A stretch of 14,618 nt of DNA from JBCCCJ01 sp039029315 (GTDB taxonomy: Bacteria; Bacteroidota; Bacteroidia; J057): the NCBI GenBank assembly GCA_039029315.1, contig JBCCGK010000175.1:1-14618 (forward strand), given 5' to 3'. Of the stretch, positions 7,526 to 14,618 are shown one piece after another. How positions within the stretch are numbered: the first letter of the stretch is position 1; every line of letters starts with the position of its first letter. Below the pieces are notes generated by a model. It was not told where the DNA came from. It was given only the letters and a program-made list of their open reading frames with translations, and did no database searches. Both the position numbers and the translations under genes were made by a program.

Positions 7526-10500
7526 ATGAAGATCATTCAACCTTGTGCTATCATTCTTTTGCTGCTATGTGCCGCATGTTCTAGGTCGAATAAGCCGTTT
7601 CTCGAAGAAGGAGATCACCTGGTGATCCTTGGCAACACCTTTGCGGAGGACTTTATGCGCCATAATTTCTTTGAAACTCTGTTGTATCAAAATTATCCGG
7701 ATCTCCAGATTCGAGTCCGCAATCTTGGATGGAGTGCAGATGAAGTGGGATTACGGCCACGACCATTGAACTTTCCTGATTTGGAATTCCATCTAAAGGA
7801 ATGCAAAGCCGATGCAATGTTGTTGTGTTTTGGACTGAATGAATCCTATCAAGGCCGTGAAGGGTTGGCAAAGTTCGAAGCTGAGCTGCTGGATTTTGTT
7901 GTAAGTCTCCAAACCCAGCAATTCAATGGCGAAACAGCTCCAAAGATTGCCTTACTCTCTCCACTGGCATACGAACAGGTGAATCAACATATGCCTGAAC
8001 CGGAAGGGATCAACAGCAACTTAGTGATGTATACCGATGTCATGAAGAAGGTCGCGAAAGAGCTTGACATCGTATTTGTGGATCTGTTTCACCCTTTTCA
8101 GAATATGTTGGAGAAGGAGAAGAAGGAGTTGACAACCAATGGTATTCATCTCAGTGAAACAGGACGAATCCGGGTCGCAGAATTATTGGCTAAAAAACTC
8201 GGGTTCCCAAAAACCAAATATGGTAGGGAGGAAAGAAGCGCTGAATTGCGAGAACTCATTGCAGAAAAGAACAAATACTTCTTTTATTCTTACCGACCAT
8301 CCAACAGCGAATACCTGGTAGGAAGGCGGCGGACATGGCCGGGAGGACAGACATTAAGAGCTGAAACGGACGAGATCGGGAGGATCGTGGATCGTCTCGA
8401 CAGGCTGTTGTGGACCTTCAGCAATTCCGAGCGGGAACAATTGACCAGATCACTCCATGAAATTGTTGATTTCGAGGAACAAGCCGCAGGAATCATGACT
8501 CCTCAAGATGACTTCCTGCCTGACATGAGCAGCTTTGTGTTGAAGGAAGGCTTTGACATTGAACTGTACGCTTCCGAACGGGAATTTCCGATTGGGAATC
8601 CGGTCACCATGACCTTTGACGCTAAGGGCCGCATGTGGTTGACTACCATGCCTGCCTATCCGCATTTTTTGCCGGGACAGGTGCCCAATGATAAAATTGT
8701 CATCCTGGAAGATGAAGATGGGGATGGCAAGCCCGACAGACATACGATTTTCGCAGATAGCCTGTACATTCCTCTCGGATTGGAATTGGGGCACCAAGGC
8801 GCTTATGTAACCCAGGCTCCGGATTTGCTATTCCTTCAAGATACGACGGGCGATGATGTTGCAGATGTACGTCAGTCCGTTTTGCATGGCTTCGGAACAG
8901 AGGATGCTCATCATTCCCTCGGCAATTTTTCCTGGGCACCGAATGGCAAGTTGATTTTCCAGATGGGGACATTTTTACATTCGCAGGTAGAGACTCCTCA
9001 TGGACCGATGCGTGGCATGTACGGCACAACCTGGCAGTACGATCCGCTCAGCATGGAGTTGTTCAATTACATTTCCTATCCCTATGCAAACCCCTGGAGG
9101 AACGTCTTTAACCAATATGGCGACCACTTGATTGCTGACGCTTCCACAGGGCGATGTTATTACGCTACACCCTTGAATGTGGCGATTGACTACCCCAAGA
9201 AACATAGCTCGAGAAGGGGATTCCTCACTGCTGAATACACCCCAAAAACCTGTGGAATTGAAATTGTCTCCAGTCAGAACTTTCCGGCTGACTTTCAGGG
9301 CGACATTCTGCTGAATACCTTCGTGGGCTTCCAAGGCATTCGACATCATGCGCTGGTCAGGGATGGAAGTGGGTTCAAGGCGATCGAAAAACCACCTCTG
9401 CTGCAATCCAAAGATCCGAATTTTCGGCCTGTAGATTTGAAGTTTGGGCCGGATGGGGCTTTGTACGTGCTGGATTGGTTCAGTCCAATCGTTCAGCATG
9501 GGGAGCAAGGTTTTCGGGAAGCCTTGCGGGATCACGTTCATGGAAGGGTCTGGAAAATTACCTATCAAGGAAGGCAATTGACCCCTGTTCCGGATCTCAG
9601 TACTCTGGGTGTCGTCGACTTACTGAAAAAACTGAAAACTTCAGAACTGCGAGAGCGTGCCCGCATTCGGGTTCGCCTTGGGGATTTCCCTCGCCAACTT
9701 CTTTTGGATGAGGTGGACAAACTGTTAGAAAATCCGGCATGGTCTGGTCCCTCTGAGGAGCAGAACCGATTGGAATTGTTGTGGTTGTATGAACGTCATC
9801 ATGCACCAAAACCATCCCTGCTTCAAGAATTATTGTCTTCAGCTGACGATAACATTCGAACTGCGGCCACCAGAGTTTTGCTTCATTGGGCAGACAAAAT
9901 GGACGAATCCCTGGAACTACTCACTCAGTTGTCGCAAGATCCTTCTCCCAAGGTTCGGTTAGAAGCGGTTGCAGCCCTTAGCCATGTTCCATCCGAGGAA
10001 TCTGTATCGGCCCTGTTGGAGGTTTTGAACCTGCCGCTTGACCAACATCTGACCTATGCCTTAACAGAATCATTCGTACACCTACAACCGATTTGGACAT
10101 CCATGTTTGAGAGAAATCCCGATTTTTTGGTCAATAAGGAAGATAAGGCCGATTTCATCTTTCAGTCGATGTTGGATTCCTCCTTGTTGAAGTTTCCTGG
10201 TTTTCTGGAAGAAGATCCCCATTGGCGGTTGGAGGGAAACCGGTGGCCTGACATAGAGATATTGGAGCGTCTGGCGACCTCAAAGGCTTATGCAAGCTAT
10301 ATTCATCGGCAGCGAAAAGACAGACAGGAAGCATTTGCAACGGGTGATCAGAATGGGAGAGTCCGAATTGTCCTCAGGACCTTACCTGGCCAGATGTTGT
10401 ACGACCATGATACCCTTCGACTAAAGGCCGGATCTCAGGTAGAATTGGTGTTCGAAAACAACGATAACATGGCTCACAATGTGGTATTTGTGGAAAGTGG

Positions 10501-10732
10501 AACCGAATCAACCGTAGGCACTTTGGCGGATGAGATGGCTACTGAAGCAGATGCCTACGAGCGACAATTTATTCCTGATGTGGAGGGTATTATGTTTTAC
10601 ACCCCATTGGTAGAAGGGGGAGATCGTTATACCTTACCATTCACTGCCCCAAAGAAAAGAGGGAACTATCCTTACATTTGCACCTTTCCTGGACATTGGC
10701 GAATCATGAAGGGGACATTGGTAGTGATGTAG
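7526..10732 (+). CDS. SGNH-like / PVC-type dehydrogenase / HEAT / azurin fusion lipoprotein
   Basis: This 1068-residue envelope lipoprotein has a signal (MKIIQPCAIILLLLCAAC) with Cys18 as the likely lipid site. Residues about 30-225 form an SGNH-hydrolase-like domain: GNTF at 36-39 replaces the usual GDS(L), followed by NLGWSADEV, GLNES and NGIHL with His208. About 345-700 is the membrane-bound dehydrogenase beta-propeller first described in Pirellula/Verrucomicrobia-type proteins, with Asp-rich loops (EDEDGDGKPD near 395-404; DTTGDDVADV). Helical HEAT-like repeats follow (about 725-860). The C terminus (about 940-1068) is an azurin-type cupredoxin: His984 in MAHNV, then Cys1052, His1057 and Met1061 in CTFPGHWRIM, the full type 1 copper set. 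No CxxCH heme motif occurs, although a cytochrome c domain is usual in related proteins. A sugar oxidation role is inferred. Confidence 0.88.
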   Translation: MKIIQPCAIILLLLCAACSRSNKPFLEEGDHLVILGNTFAEDFMRHNFFETLLYQNYPDLQIRVRNLGWSADEVGLRPRPLNFPDLEFHLKECKADAMLLCFGLNESYQGREGLAKFEAELLDFVVSLQTQQFNGETAPKIALLSPLAYEQVNQHMPEPEGINSNLVMYTDVMKKVAKELDIVFVDLFHPFQNMLEKEKKELTTNGIHLSETGRIRVAELLAKKLGFPKTKYGREERSAELRELIAEKNKYFFYSYRPSNSEYLVGRRRTWPGGQTLRAETDEIGRIVDRLDRLLWTFSNSEREQLTRSLHEIVDFEEQAAGIMTPQDDFLPDMSSFVLKEGFDIELYASEREFPIGNPVTMTFDAKGRMWLTTMPAYPHFLPGQVPNDKIVILEDEDGDGKPDRHTIFADSLYIPLGLELGHQGAYVTQAPDLLFLQDTTGDDVADVRQSVLHGFGTEDAHHSLGNFSWAPNGKLIFQMGTFLHSQVETPHGPMRGMYGTTWQYDPLSMELFNYISYPYANPWRNVFNQYGDHLIADASTGRCYYATPLNVAIDYPKKHSSRRGFLTAEYTPKTCGIEIVSSQNFPADFQGDILLNTFVGFQGIRHHALVRDGSGFKAIEKPPLLQSKDPNFRPVDLKFGPDGALYVLDWFSPIVQHGEQGFREALRDHVHGRVWKITYQGRQLTPVPDLSTLGVVDLLKKLKTSELRERARIRVRLGDFPRQLLLDEVDKLLENPAWSGPSEEQNRLELLWLYERHHAPKPSLLQELLSSADDNIRTAATRVLLHWADKMDESLELLTQLSQDPSPKVRLEAVAALSHVPSEESVSALLEVLNLPLDQHLTYALTESFVHLQPIWTSMFERNPDFLVNKEDKADFIFQSMLDSSLLKFPGFLEEDPHWRLEGNRWPDIEILERLATSKAYASYIHRQRKDRQEAFATGDQNGRVRIVLRTLPGQMLYDHDTLRLKAGSQVELVFENNDNMAHNVVFVESGTESTVGTLADEMATEADAYERQFIPDVEGIMFYTPLVEGGDRYTLPFTAPKKRGNYPYICTFPGHWRIMKGTLVVM

Positions 10733-10793
10733 AATGTCCCATTTCTCTTTCTTTTGCGGATACTTGTTGAATCCCAGCAGAAGCCCTTCTATT

Positions 10794-10832
10794 GATTGGA
10801 ATTTGGTAGGAATATCAGAGCAAATTCCAATC
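10794..10832. terminator. 12-bp perfect hairpin after the fusion gene
   Basis: GATTGGAATTTG (10794-10805) and CAAATTCCAATC (10821-10832) are perfect complements around a 15-nt loop, starting 62 bp after the stop codon. Only a short T-run follows (CCCTTTACT), so it is not a textbook intrinsic terminator. An RNA-stabilising stem or an operator are alternatives. Confidence 0.45.
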
Positions 10833-10872
10833 CCTTTACTGAATGGCCTTACCATCTGAGAGATGATTTGTT

Positions 10873-10927
10873 TTGGATCAACCCTTCAATCACTTATCGG
10901 GGATTTCCCGTCATTGGGTAGATCCAA
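10873..10927. repeat. Long imperfect inverted repeat with inner hairpin
   Basis: TTGGATCAACCC (10873-10884) pairs with GGGTAGATCCAA (10916-10927) at 11 of 12 positions. Between the arms, CGGGGATTTCCCG (10898-10910) can form a second small stem. Together with the preceding hairpin this makes an unusually structured stretch; function unknown. Confidence 0.5.
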
Positions 10928-10972
10928 TCAGACGTTCGTCTAGAATTACTTCCAGCCGAAGGACTTGCCTTA

Positions 10973-10980
10973 TACATTTG
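10973..10980 (+). promoter_or_regulatory. Bacteroidota -7 element upstream of the gene remnant
   Basis: TACATTTG matches TAnnTTTG at all positions and lies 41 bp before the ATG of the outer-membrane-protein remnant, a normal leader distance. No well-spaced TTG is visible upstream, so this is a partial promoter match. Confidence 0.35.
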
Positions 10981-11021
10981 GAGCATCGTAACAATTCAAC
11001 AAACAACATATTTCACTCCTT

Positions 11022-11138
11022 ATGAAAAAGACATTGTTCATCGGCACATGCTTACGCTTTGCAAAAGGGTTGAACGTAGATACTCACGATCAGGGTTCTG
11101 CTTTTGGTATGAATATCGGCTTCAATGTCTTTTTCTGA
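11022..11138 (+). pseudogene. Remnant of an outer-membrane beta-barrel protein gene
   Basis: The frame from ATG 11022 to TGA 11136-11138 encodes 38 residues. It begins like a signal peptide (MKKTLFIGTC) and runs straight into a typical last barrel strand ending in phenylalanine (SAFGMNIGFNVFF). Both ends of a Bacteroidota outer-membrane protein appear to be present while the whole body is missing, as an internal in-frame deletion would leave. A full TAnnTTTG element lies at normal distance upstream. I cannot name the original family, and a chance ORF is possible, but the two ends together make decay the better reading. Confidence 0.5.
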
Positions 11139-11214
11139 TTGAGCCATTCAGGTAAAAAAGATTTGAACACACACACCTCTTTCATTTTTCACAAACACAT
11201 AAAAATTGTTAAAC

Positions 11215-12111
11215 ATGAAGAATCAACAATTGATTGCTTTCGCTATCGTCATAGCATTGCTCAGTAGCTGTACCAGCGTAATCATTGATGAAAACCTGAT
11301 TTCAACAACCTTATCTTATTCGAACGTCCAAACCTTCGGGAATGCCCTAGCAGACCAGATTGCCGCTGGAGATGGTGCAGGGATTGACAATACTTTCAGA
11401 AATAGTGGTGTTGTCATTGATGAGTCTGATGATACCTACTTCGCAGTCAATGGTGTACATCCTGTTAACCGTGGGGACTATACTTCTTACTATCCAAAAT
11501 CCGTCGTGAAGGCTTCTTTACAGACCGACGAGATTGTGAAAGCCTACTCCTTCACCAGCTTGAATGGACATGAAACAGATATGGAGGCCTTGACCTTTGG
11601 ACCAGAAGACAATTATCTCTACATCGGTGATGAGTACAATTATATTTATCAAATGAATCTGGCCTCTGGTCAAATCGAACAGGAATGGGATTTGGCAAGT
11701 ATTGATGTATCTACCAATACCGATAAAGGGATAGAAGCGATCACCTATTCGGCTGCAACAGGCACCTTCTTTGTGGGGATTCAAGCTCTGGCCACCGTTA
11801 TTGAAGTTCGGTTGCAAAAAGGTGGAACAGTAACGAAAGTCAATGAATTTACGGTAGCAGGTTCACCAAGTGGATTATTTGCTCATCCTGACGGTACACT
11901 GTACGTCTTGACCTTCAGTACAATATACCGCTTCACCAAGGATGGCACCCAAACCTGCGAAATTGTCATTCCTGATGGATTGGGAATGACCAGACCAGAT
12001 GGGATTTACATTGACAGCAACAATGAGTTTATCTATCTGGCCGATTCTCAGGGGCCGCTGTATGATGGGCATTCCTTGTATAAAATTGCCTGGACACAGC
12101 CTTGTCAATGA
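11215..12111 (+). CDS. Beta-propeller lipoprotein, SdiA-regulated-like
   Basis: This 298-residue protein starts at ATG 11215 (a TTG at 11206 is in frame but less likely). MKNQQLIAFAIVIALLSSC is a classic lipoprotein signal with Cys19 as lipid site. The mature part shows propeller-like blades marked by repeated acidic-loop motifs: ETDMEALTFGPEDNYLYIGDE (split as 120-128 and beyond), DKGIEAITY (170-178) and RPDGIYID (260-267), each followed by a hydrophobic strand. This resembles SdiA-regulated/phytase-like esterase propellers, whose cellular role is poorly known. No catalytic residues can be assigned with confidence. It stands alone on its strand between the structured gap and a palindrome cluster, and ends with a Cys-Gln after DGHSLYKIAWTQP. 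Confidence 0.6.
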   Translation: MKNQQLIAFAIVIALLSSCTSVIIDENLISTTLSYSNVQTFGNALADQIAAGDGAGIDNTFRNSGVVIDESDDTYFAVNGVHPVNRGDYTSYYPKSVVKASLQTDEIVKAYSFTSLNGHETDMEALTFGPEDNYLYIGDEYNYIYQMNLASGQIEQEWDLASIDVSTNTDKGIEAITYSAATGTFFVGIQALATVIEVRLQKGGTVTKVNEFTVAGSPSGLFAHPDGTLYVLTFSTIYRFTKDGTQTCEIVIPDGLGMTRPDGIYIDSNNEFIYLADSQGPLYDGHSLYKIAWTQPCQ

Positions 12112-12133
12112 TGAATTACCGTTGAAAATATTG

Positions 12134-12152
12134 GACCCCCGAATTTCGGGTC
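12134..12152. repeat. Short GC-rich palindrome
   Basis: GACCCCCGAATTTCGGGTC can fold with CCCGA/TCGGG or GACCC/GGGTC pairing. It lies 22 bp after the propeller gene's stop and next to a larger hairpin. It lacks a T-run and may be part of a terminator or of a palindromic repeat. Confidence 0.45.
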
Positions 12153-12163
12153 TACATTAAAAG

Positions 12164-12225
12164 ATGATGTCATTCCGGGTTTCAGTTCTTCCTTACTTTA
12201 CGAACTGGCCCCGGAATGGTGTCAT
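12164..12225. terminator. Large imperfect hairpin of palindromic-repeat type
   Basis: Three stem blocks pair in order: ATGA/TCAT (12164-12167 with 12222-12225), CATTCCGGG/CCCGGAATG (12171-12179 with 12210-12218) and CAGTTC/GAACTG (12183-12188 with 12202-12207), around a 13-nt loop. The GTCATTCCGGG core resembles dispersed REP-like palindromes known in other bacteria. It probably ends transcription of the propeller gene, though no T-run follows. Confidence 0.6.
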
Positions 12226-12248
12226 AATTGATGATCTGAACAAAAAAT

Positions 12249-12261
12249 ATGAATGATTCAT
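12249..12261. promoter_or_regulatory. 13-bp palindrome upstream of the kinase gene
   Basis: ATGAATGATTCAT is a perfect palindrome around a central G, 98 bp before the kinase ATG. A TATTTTG run (12298-12304) between them is a near match to the -7 element. This could be an operator for the regulator encoded downstream; nothing proves it. Confidence 0.25.
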
Positions 12262-12358
12262 GTTTCACGAAAATATCGTAACATTCGCTTGTTAAGATAT
12301 TTTGTATGTATACAGATTGGAAATCGTTCCAACTTGTAATTATCTCATCATTGTTGGT

Positions 12359-13480
12359 ATGAATAAAAATGTACTCTATGGTTTAGTTTTTTCTGTTCTT
12401 TTCTTTGCGTTCATTCTTCCAAAAATGCTTGACCCCACAAAGGGCTTGATCTTTACATTTGAAGAGTGGACAGCTCTATTATTTTTGTTGGTAGGGATTC
12501 TTCTTTTTCGAAAACCCATCTCAAGAATCATTGATAGACTCAACCAATCCTATCCGTGGATTTCGGCAGGAAAAAGAAGGATTTTGATACAACTTGCTGT
12601 GGTTTTGTTGGGAGCTTCAGCAATTTCTCTTGTGTTCTATGTGCCTTCCTCCCTCTATATCAACAAATATGGCGTTCCTGCATTTTATCAAAATATATTG
12701 GATAAAAAAGCTGAGCTCAATGCCCTGGATGATCACCTGGAAGAACCGAGACATCGCCCAAAAGATGAATGGGAATTGTCGGATTTTATGATTGGTGTAG
12801 CTGAAGTCAGTTTTTTCTGTTTACTGCTCATATTTGTTGTGGAGGAAACCTTCGGCTATTTACACCGCCAATCCCTAAAAAAGCTTGAACTTCAAACCCT
12901 CTTAAAAGAACAAGCGCAACTCAAGGCCAGTGTTCTCAAAAAGCAGCTCGACCCACATTTTATGTTCAATACCCTGAATGTATTGTCTGGCTTGATTTAT
13001 CAGGATGTAGACAAAGCTGCGCAATTCATCAAGGAACTATCAACGGTATATCGATATGTCTTGGAGCAAAGTGAGGAGTTGGTGAGTACGATAGAGCAGG
13101 AGTTCAAATTTTTGGATTCCTATCTGTATTTGCTCAAAATCAGATTTGACAACAAAATCCCTGTTAGCATTCATATCCCGCCTGATCGCAATGATTGGTT
13201 GATTCCGTCCATGACTCTGGAATTACTGGTTGAAAATGCGATTAAGCACAATGTGTTTGATCGGGAGCAGCCATTGTATTTGAATTTTTCTGTTGAAAAC
13301 GACCAACTGATTGTCAAGAATAACCTTCAATTGAGAGGAAGCTCTACCGAATCTCTCGGCCTTGGATTAAGCAACTTGAAAAAGAGGTTGGAGCTGTTGA
13401 GCATACAGGATTATCGTTTTTCTGTAGAAGGAGAGGACTTTGTAGCCGTTGTACCCTTAATCAATCCTGAAGATGTATAA
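12359..13480 (+). CDS. LytS-type membrane sensor histidine kinase
   Basis: This 373-residue kinase starts at ATG 12359; an in-frame TTG at 12302 would add 19 residues ahead of the first membrane helix. Four hydrophobic segments lie at about 4-23, 37-52, 74-99 and 144-163, with a charged loop between the third and fourth that could face outward as a sensor. A short coiled-coil-like linker follows. The His_kinase core has the phosphorylated histidine His200 in LDPHFMFNTLN, the N-box ENAIKHN at 292-298 and the G-box GLGLSNL at 334-340. This is the family that pairs with LytTR regulators. Its stop codon overlaps the regulator's start by 8 bp, so both are co-translated. The signal sensed is unknown. 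Confidence 0.93.
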   Translation: MNKNVLYGLVFSVLFFAFILPKMLDPTKGLIFTFEEWTALLFLLVGILLFRKPISRIIDRLNQSYPWISAGKRRILIQLAVVLLGASAISLVFYVPSSLYINKYGVPAFYQNILDKKAELNALDDHLEEPRHRPKDEWELSDFMIGVAEVSFFCLLLIFVVEETFGYLHRQSLKKLELQTLLKEQAQLKASVLKKQLDPHFMFNTLNVLSGLIYQDVDKAAQFIKELSTVYRYVLEQSEELVSTIEQEFKFLDSYLYLLKIRFDNKIPVSIHIPPDRNDWLIPSMTLELLVENAIKHNVFDREQPLYLNFSVENDQLIVKNNLQLRGSSTESLGLGLSNLKKRLELLSIQDYRFSVEGEDFVAVVPLINPEDV

Positions 13481-14228
13481 GGTCGTGATCATTGAAGACG
13501 AGAAAATTGCTGCGGATAACCTCTCTAGAATGATCCATGAGGCAAATGCTTTTTGTGAGGTTGTCGCCAGGATTGAATCGGTCAAAGAAGCAAAGAAGCG
13601 ATTAGCTGAGATTGAATTCGATTTGATTTTTATGGATATCCACTTGACAGATGGAGATGCCTTTGAAATATTTGACACAATCGAACTCACAAAACCCATC
13701 ATCTTTACGACTGCCTTTGATCAATACGTATTACAAGCCTTCAAATTCCTAAGCATTGATTATTTGTTGAAGCCCATTGGCAAAAAAGAATTGGCAGATT
13801 CCATCCATAAATTTGAAACACACTTTTTGCCCAATCCGGAGAACAGCATTGATTTGACCGCTTTACAGCATCTATTGAAAGAAGATAGCTCCTATAAAGA
13901 GCGATTTCTGGTTCAGGTTGGCAGAAAATTAAAACCCTATTCTGTAGATCAGGTTTTGTATTTCCACTCTGCAAACAAAATCACCTTTCTGACTGTCGAA
14001 GAGGGCAAATCCTATCCCATTGATGCTTCTCTTTCCCAATTGGAAAAAGAACTAAACCCGGATCAGTTTTTTAGGATCAACAGGCAATATATCATTGCGA
14101 GAACGGCGATCCACTATATCAACATGGTTTCTCCTACAAAACTGAAAGTGATTTTGAGCGCCGATCCTCGGTTGGATTTGTATACCTCCATCGATAAGAT
14201 GGGAAAATTCAAGAATTGGATGCGGTGA
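13473..14228 (+). CDS. LytTR-family response regulator
   Basis: This 251-residue DNA-binding regulator has a receiver domain at about 1-120: acidic pocket Glu8-Asp9 (VVIIEDE), phospho-acceptor Asp55 (LIFMDIHL), Thr79/Thr80 and Lys100 in LLKPIG. A linker leads to a LytTR DNA-binding domain at about 143-250, with YKERFLVQVGRKLKPY, IDASLSQLEKEL and FFRINRQYIIA as recognisable segments. It is the partner of the kinase encoded immediately upstream, with which it overlaps by 8 bp. Target genes are not evident; LytTR proteins typically bind paired short repeats upstream of genes for envelope functions or of their own operon. Confidence 0.95.
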   Translation: MYKVVIIEDEKIAADNLSRMIHEANAFCEVVARIESVKEAKKRLAEIEFDLIFMDIHLTDGDAFEIFDTIELTKPIIFTTAFDQYVLQAFKFLSIDYLLKPIGKKELADSIHKFETHFLPNPENSIDLTALQHLLKEDSSYKERFLVQVGRKLKPYSVDQVLYFHSANKITFLTVEEGKSYPIDASLSQLEKELNPDQFFRINRQYIIARTAIHYINMVSPTKLKVILSADPRLDLYTSIDKMGKFKNWMR

Positions 14229-14493
14229 TGCCTTGAACTTGAATTTATTTCCAGAAAATTAGCTGAGAACTTCAAGAATATTTATTTGACAAAAGGTCAG
14301 CACATCCTTCATGCTGAAAGCTATCTTCTTTGCATCATTCTATTGATTTTGAGAGGCATTTGATTTCAAGGAATCAGCAGCTAAAGACTAAGAAACTGTC
14401 TTGATTTACAAGCGATAAATTACGACGATTTGAAAAAAGCGAGAAGGAATTGGTAGGTTAGAGATGAATTTCTCACTAAACATCCTATCTACC
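14229..14493. other. Gap before the insertion sequence, with possible IS left end
   Basis: No gene is visible in these 265 bp. TCAGCA (14297-14302) and TGCTGA (14312-14317) form a 6-bp stem about 70 bp after the regulator stop, a weak terminator candidate. AGAAACTGTC at 14391-14400 may begin the left inverted repeat of the insertion sequence; about 100 bp of leader before the transposase start is plausible for such elements. Confidence 0.3.
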
Positions 14494-14618
14494 ATGACCA
14501 CTTATCCAAGCGATCTGACTCCTTCTCAATGGGAACTTATCAAAGAATATTTTGATTGGCAAAGAAAACGGGACTATGAGTTGAATTTGATCCTCAACGC
14601 GATCTTTTATGTATTGAA
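14494..14618 (+). mobile_element. IS5-family transposase, 5' part only
   Basis: ATG at 14494 opens a frame of 41 complete codons that runs off the window edge. The start MTTYPSDLTPSQWELIKEYF is the typical N-terminal domain of IS5-family transposases, and RKRDYELNLILNAIFYVL matches the next conserved helix. The DDE catalytic domain lies outside the window, so intactness cannot be judged. The element lies just past the two-component pair and marks the right boundary of the locus. There is no stop codon or frameshift in the visible part. Confidence 0.85.

Larger units (their letters stand above)
10733..11214. other. Structured non-coding region with a decayed gene
   Basis: This 482-bp gap separates the fusion gene from the propeller lipoprotein. 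It contains two long inverted repeats (10794-10832 and 10873-10927), a perfect TAnnTTTG element (10973-10980), a 38-codon outer-membrane-protein remnant (11022-11138), and a weaker promoter-like AAGATTTG (11158-11165) 50 bp before the ATG at 11215. I see no intact protein gene in it. Confidence 0.6.

Noticed and set aside
8975..9577. 200-codon open frame on the minus strand
   Set aside because: Antisense to the dehydrogenase propeller of the fusion gene; no signal, domain or promoter supports it.
7526..10732. Cytochrome c heme site expected in this dehydrogenase family
   Set aside because: I looked for CxxCH in the whole protein and found none; the copper domain takes its place.
10634..10855. 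73-codon minus-strand frame starting in the gap after the fusion gene
   Set aside because: Most of it is antisense to the copper domain, and it has no family features.
1..14618. tRNA, rRNA or CRISPR array
   Set aside because: No regularly spaced direct repeats and no tRNA- or rRNA-like sequence were seen in any intergenic stretch.

Overview
The window looks like a chromosomal segment of a marine-type Bacteroidota (Cytophagia/Saprospiria-like), judged by composition and family only. The supporting signs are TAnnTTTG-type promoter elements, A-rich start regions without clear Shine-Dalgarno sequences, lipoprotein signals, a LytS/LytTR two-component pair and a set of secreted sulfatases.

Layout: 1-436 is mostly non-coding, with one doubtful small ORF and a strong hairpin terminator. 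437-6001 is a minus-strand operon reading GH43-like lipoprotein (4982-6001), then three different S1-family sulfatases (3408-4895, 1849-3318, 437-1852). The last two sulfatase genes overlap by 4 bp. 6002-6220 is a divergent control region with two mirror-image promoter candidates built on a perfect 11-bp inverted repeat. On the plus strand follow a secreted ThuA-domain protein (6221-7255) and a very large multidomain lipoprotein (7526-10732). That protein combines an SGNH-hydrolase-like domain, a PVC-type membrane-bound dehydrogenase beta-propeller, HEAT-like repeats and a C-terminal azurin-type copper domain. 10733-11214 is structured non-coding DNA holding two long inverted repeats and a 38-residue remnant of an outer-membrane beta-barrel gene. 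Next come a beta-propeller lipoprotein (11215-12111), a palindrome cluster (12134-12225), an overlapping histidine kinase/LytTR regulator pair (12359-14228), and the 5' end of an IS5-family transposase (14494 to the window edge).

How it may work together (inference): the sulfatases and GH43-like enzyme would desulfate and cleave a sulfated glycan outside the cytoplasm. The divergently expressed ThuA protein and the dehydrogenase-azurin fusion would oxidise or modify the released sugar and pass electrons to a tethered copper centre instead of the cytochrome c domain more usual in this family. No SusC/SusD pair, sulfatase-maturing enzyme or sugar transporter is in the window, so the pathway is incomplete as seen. 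The kinase/regulator pair has no visible link to the sulfatase locus beyond being nearby.
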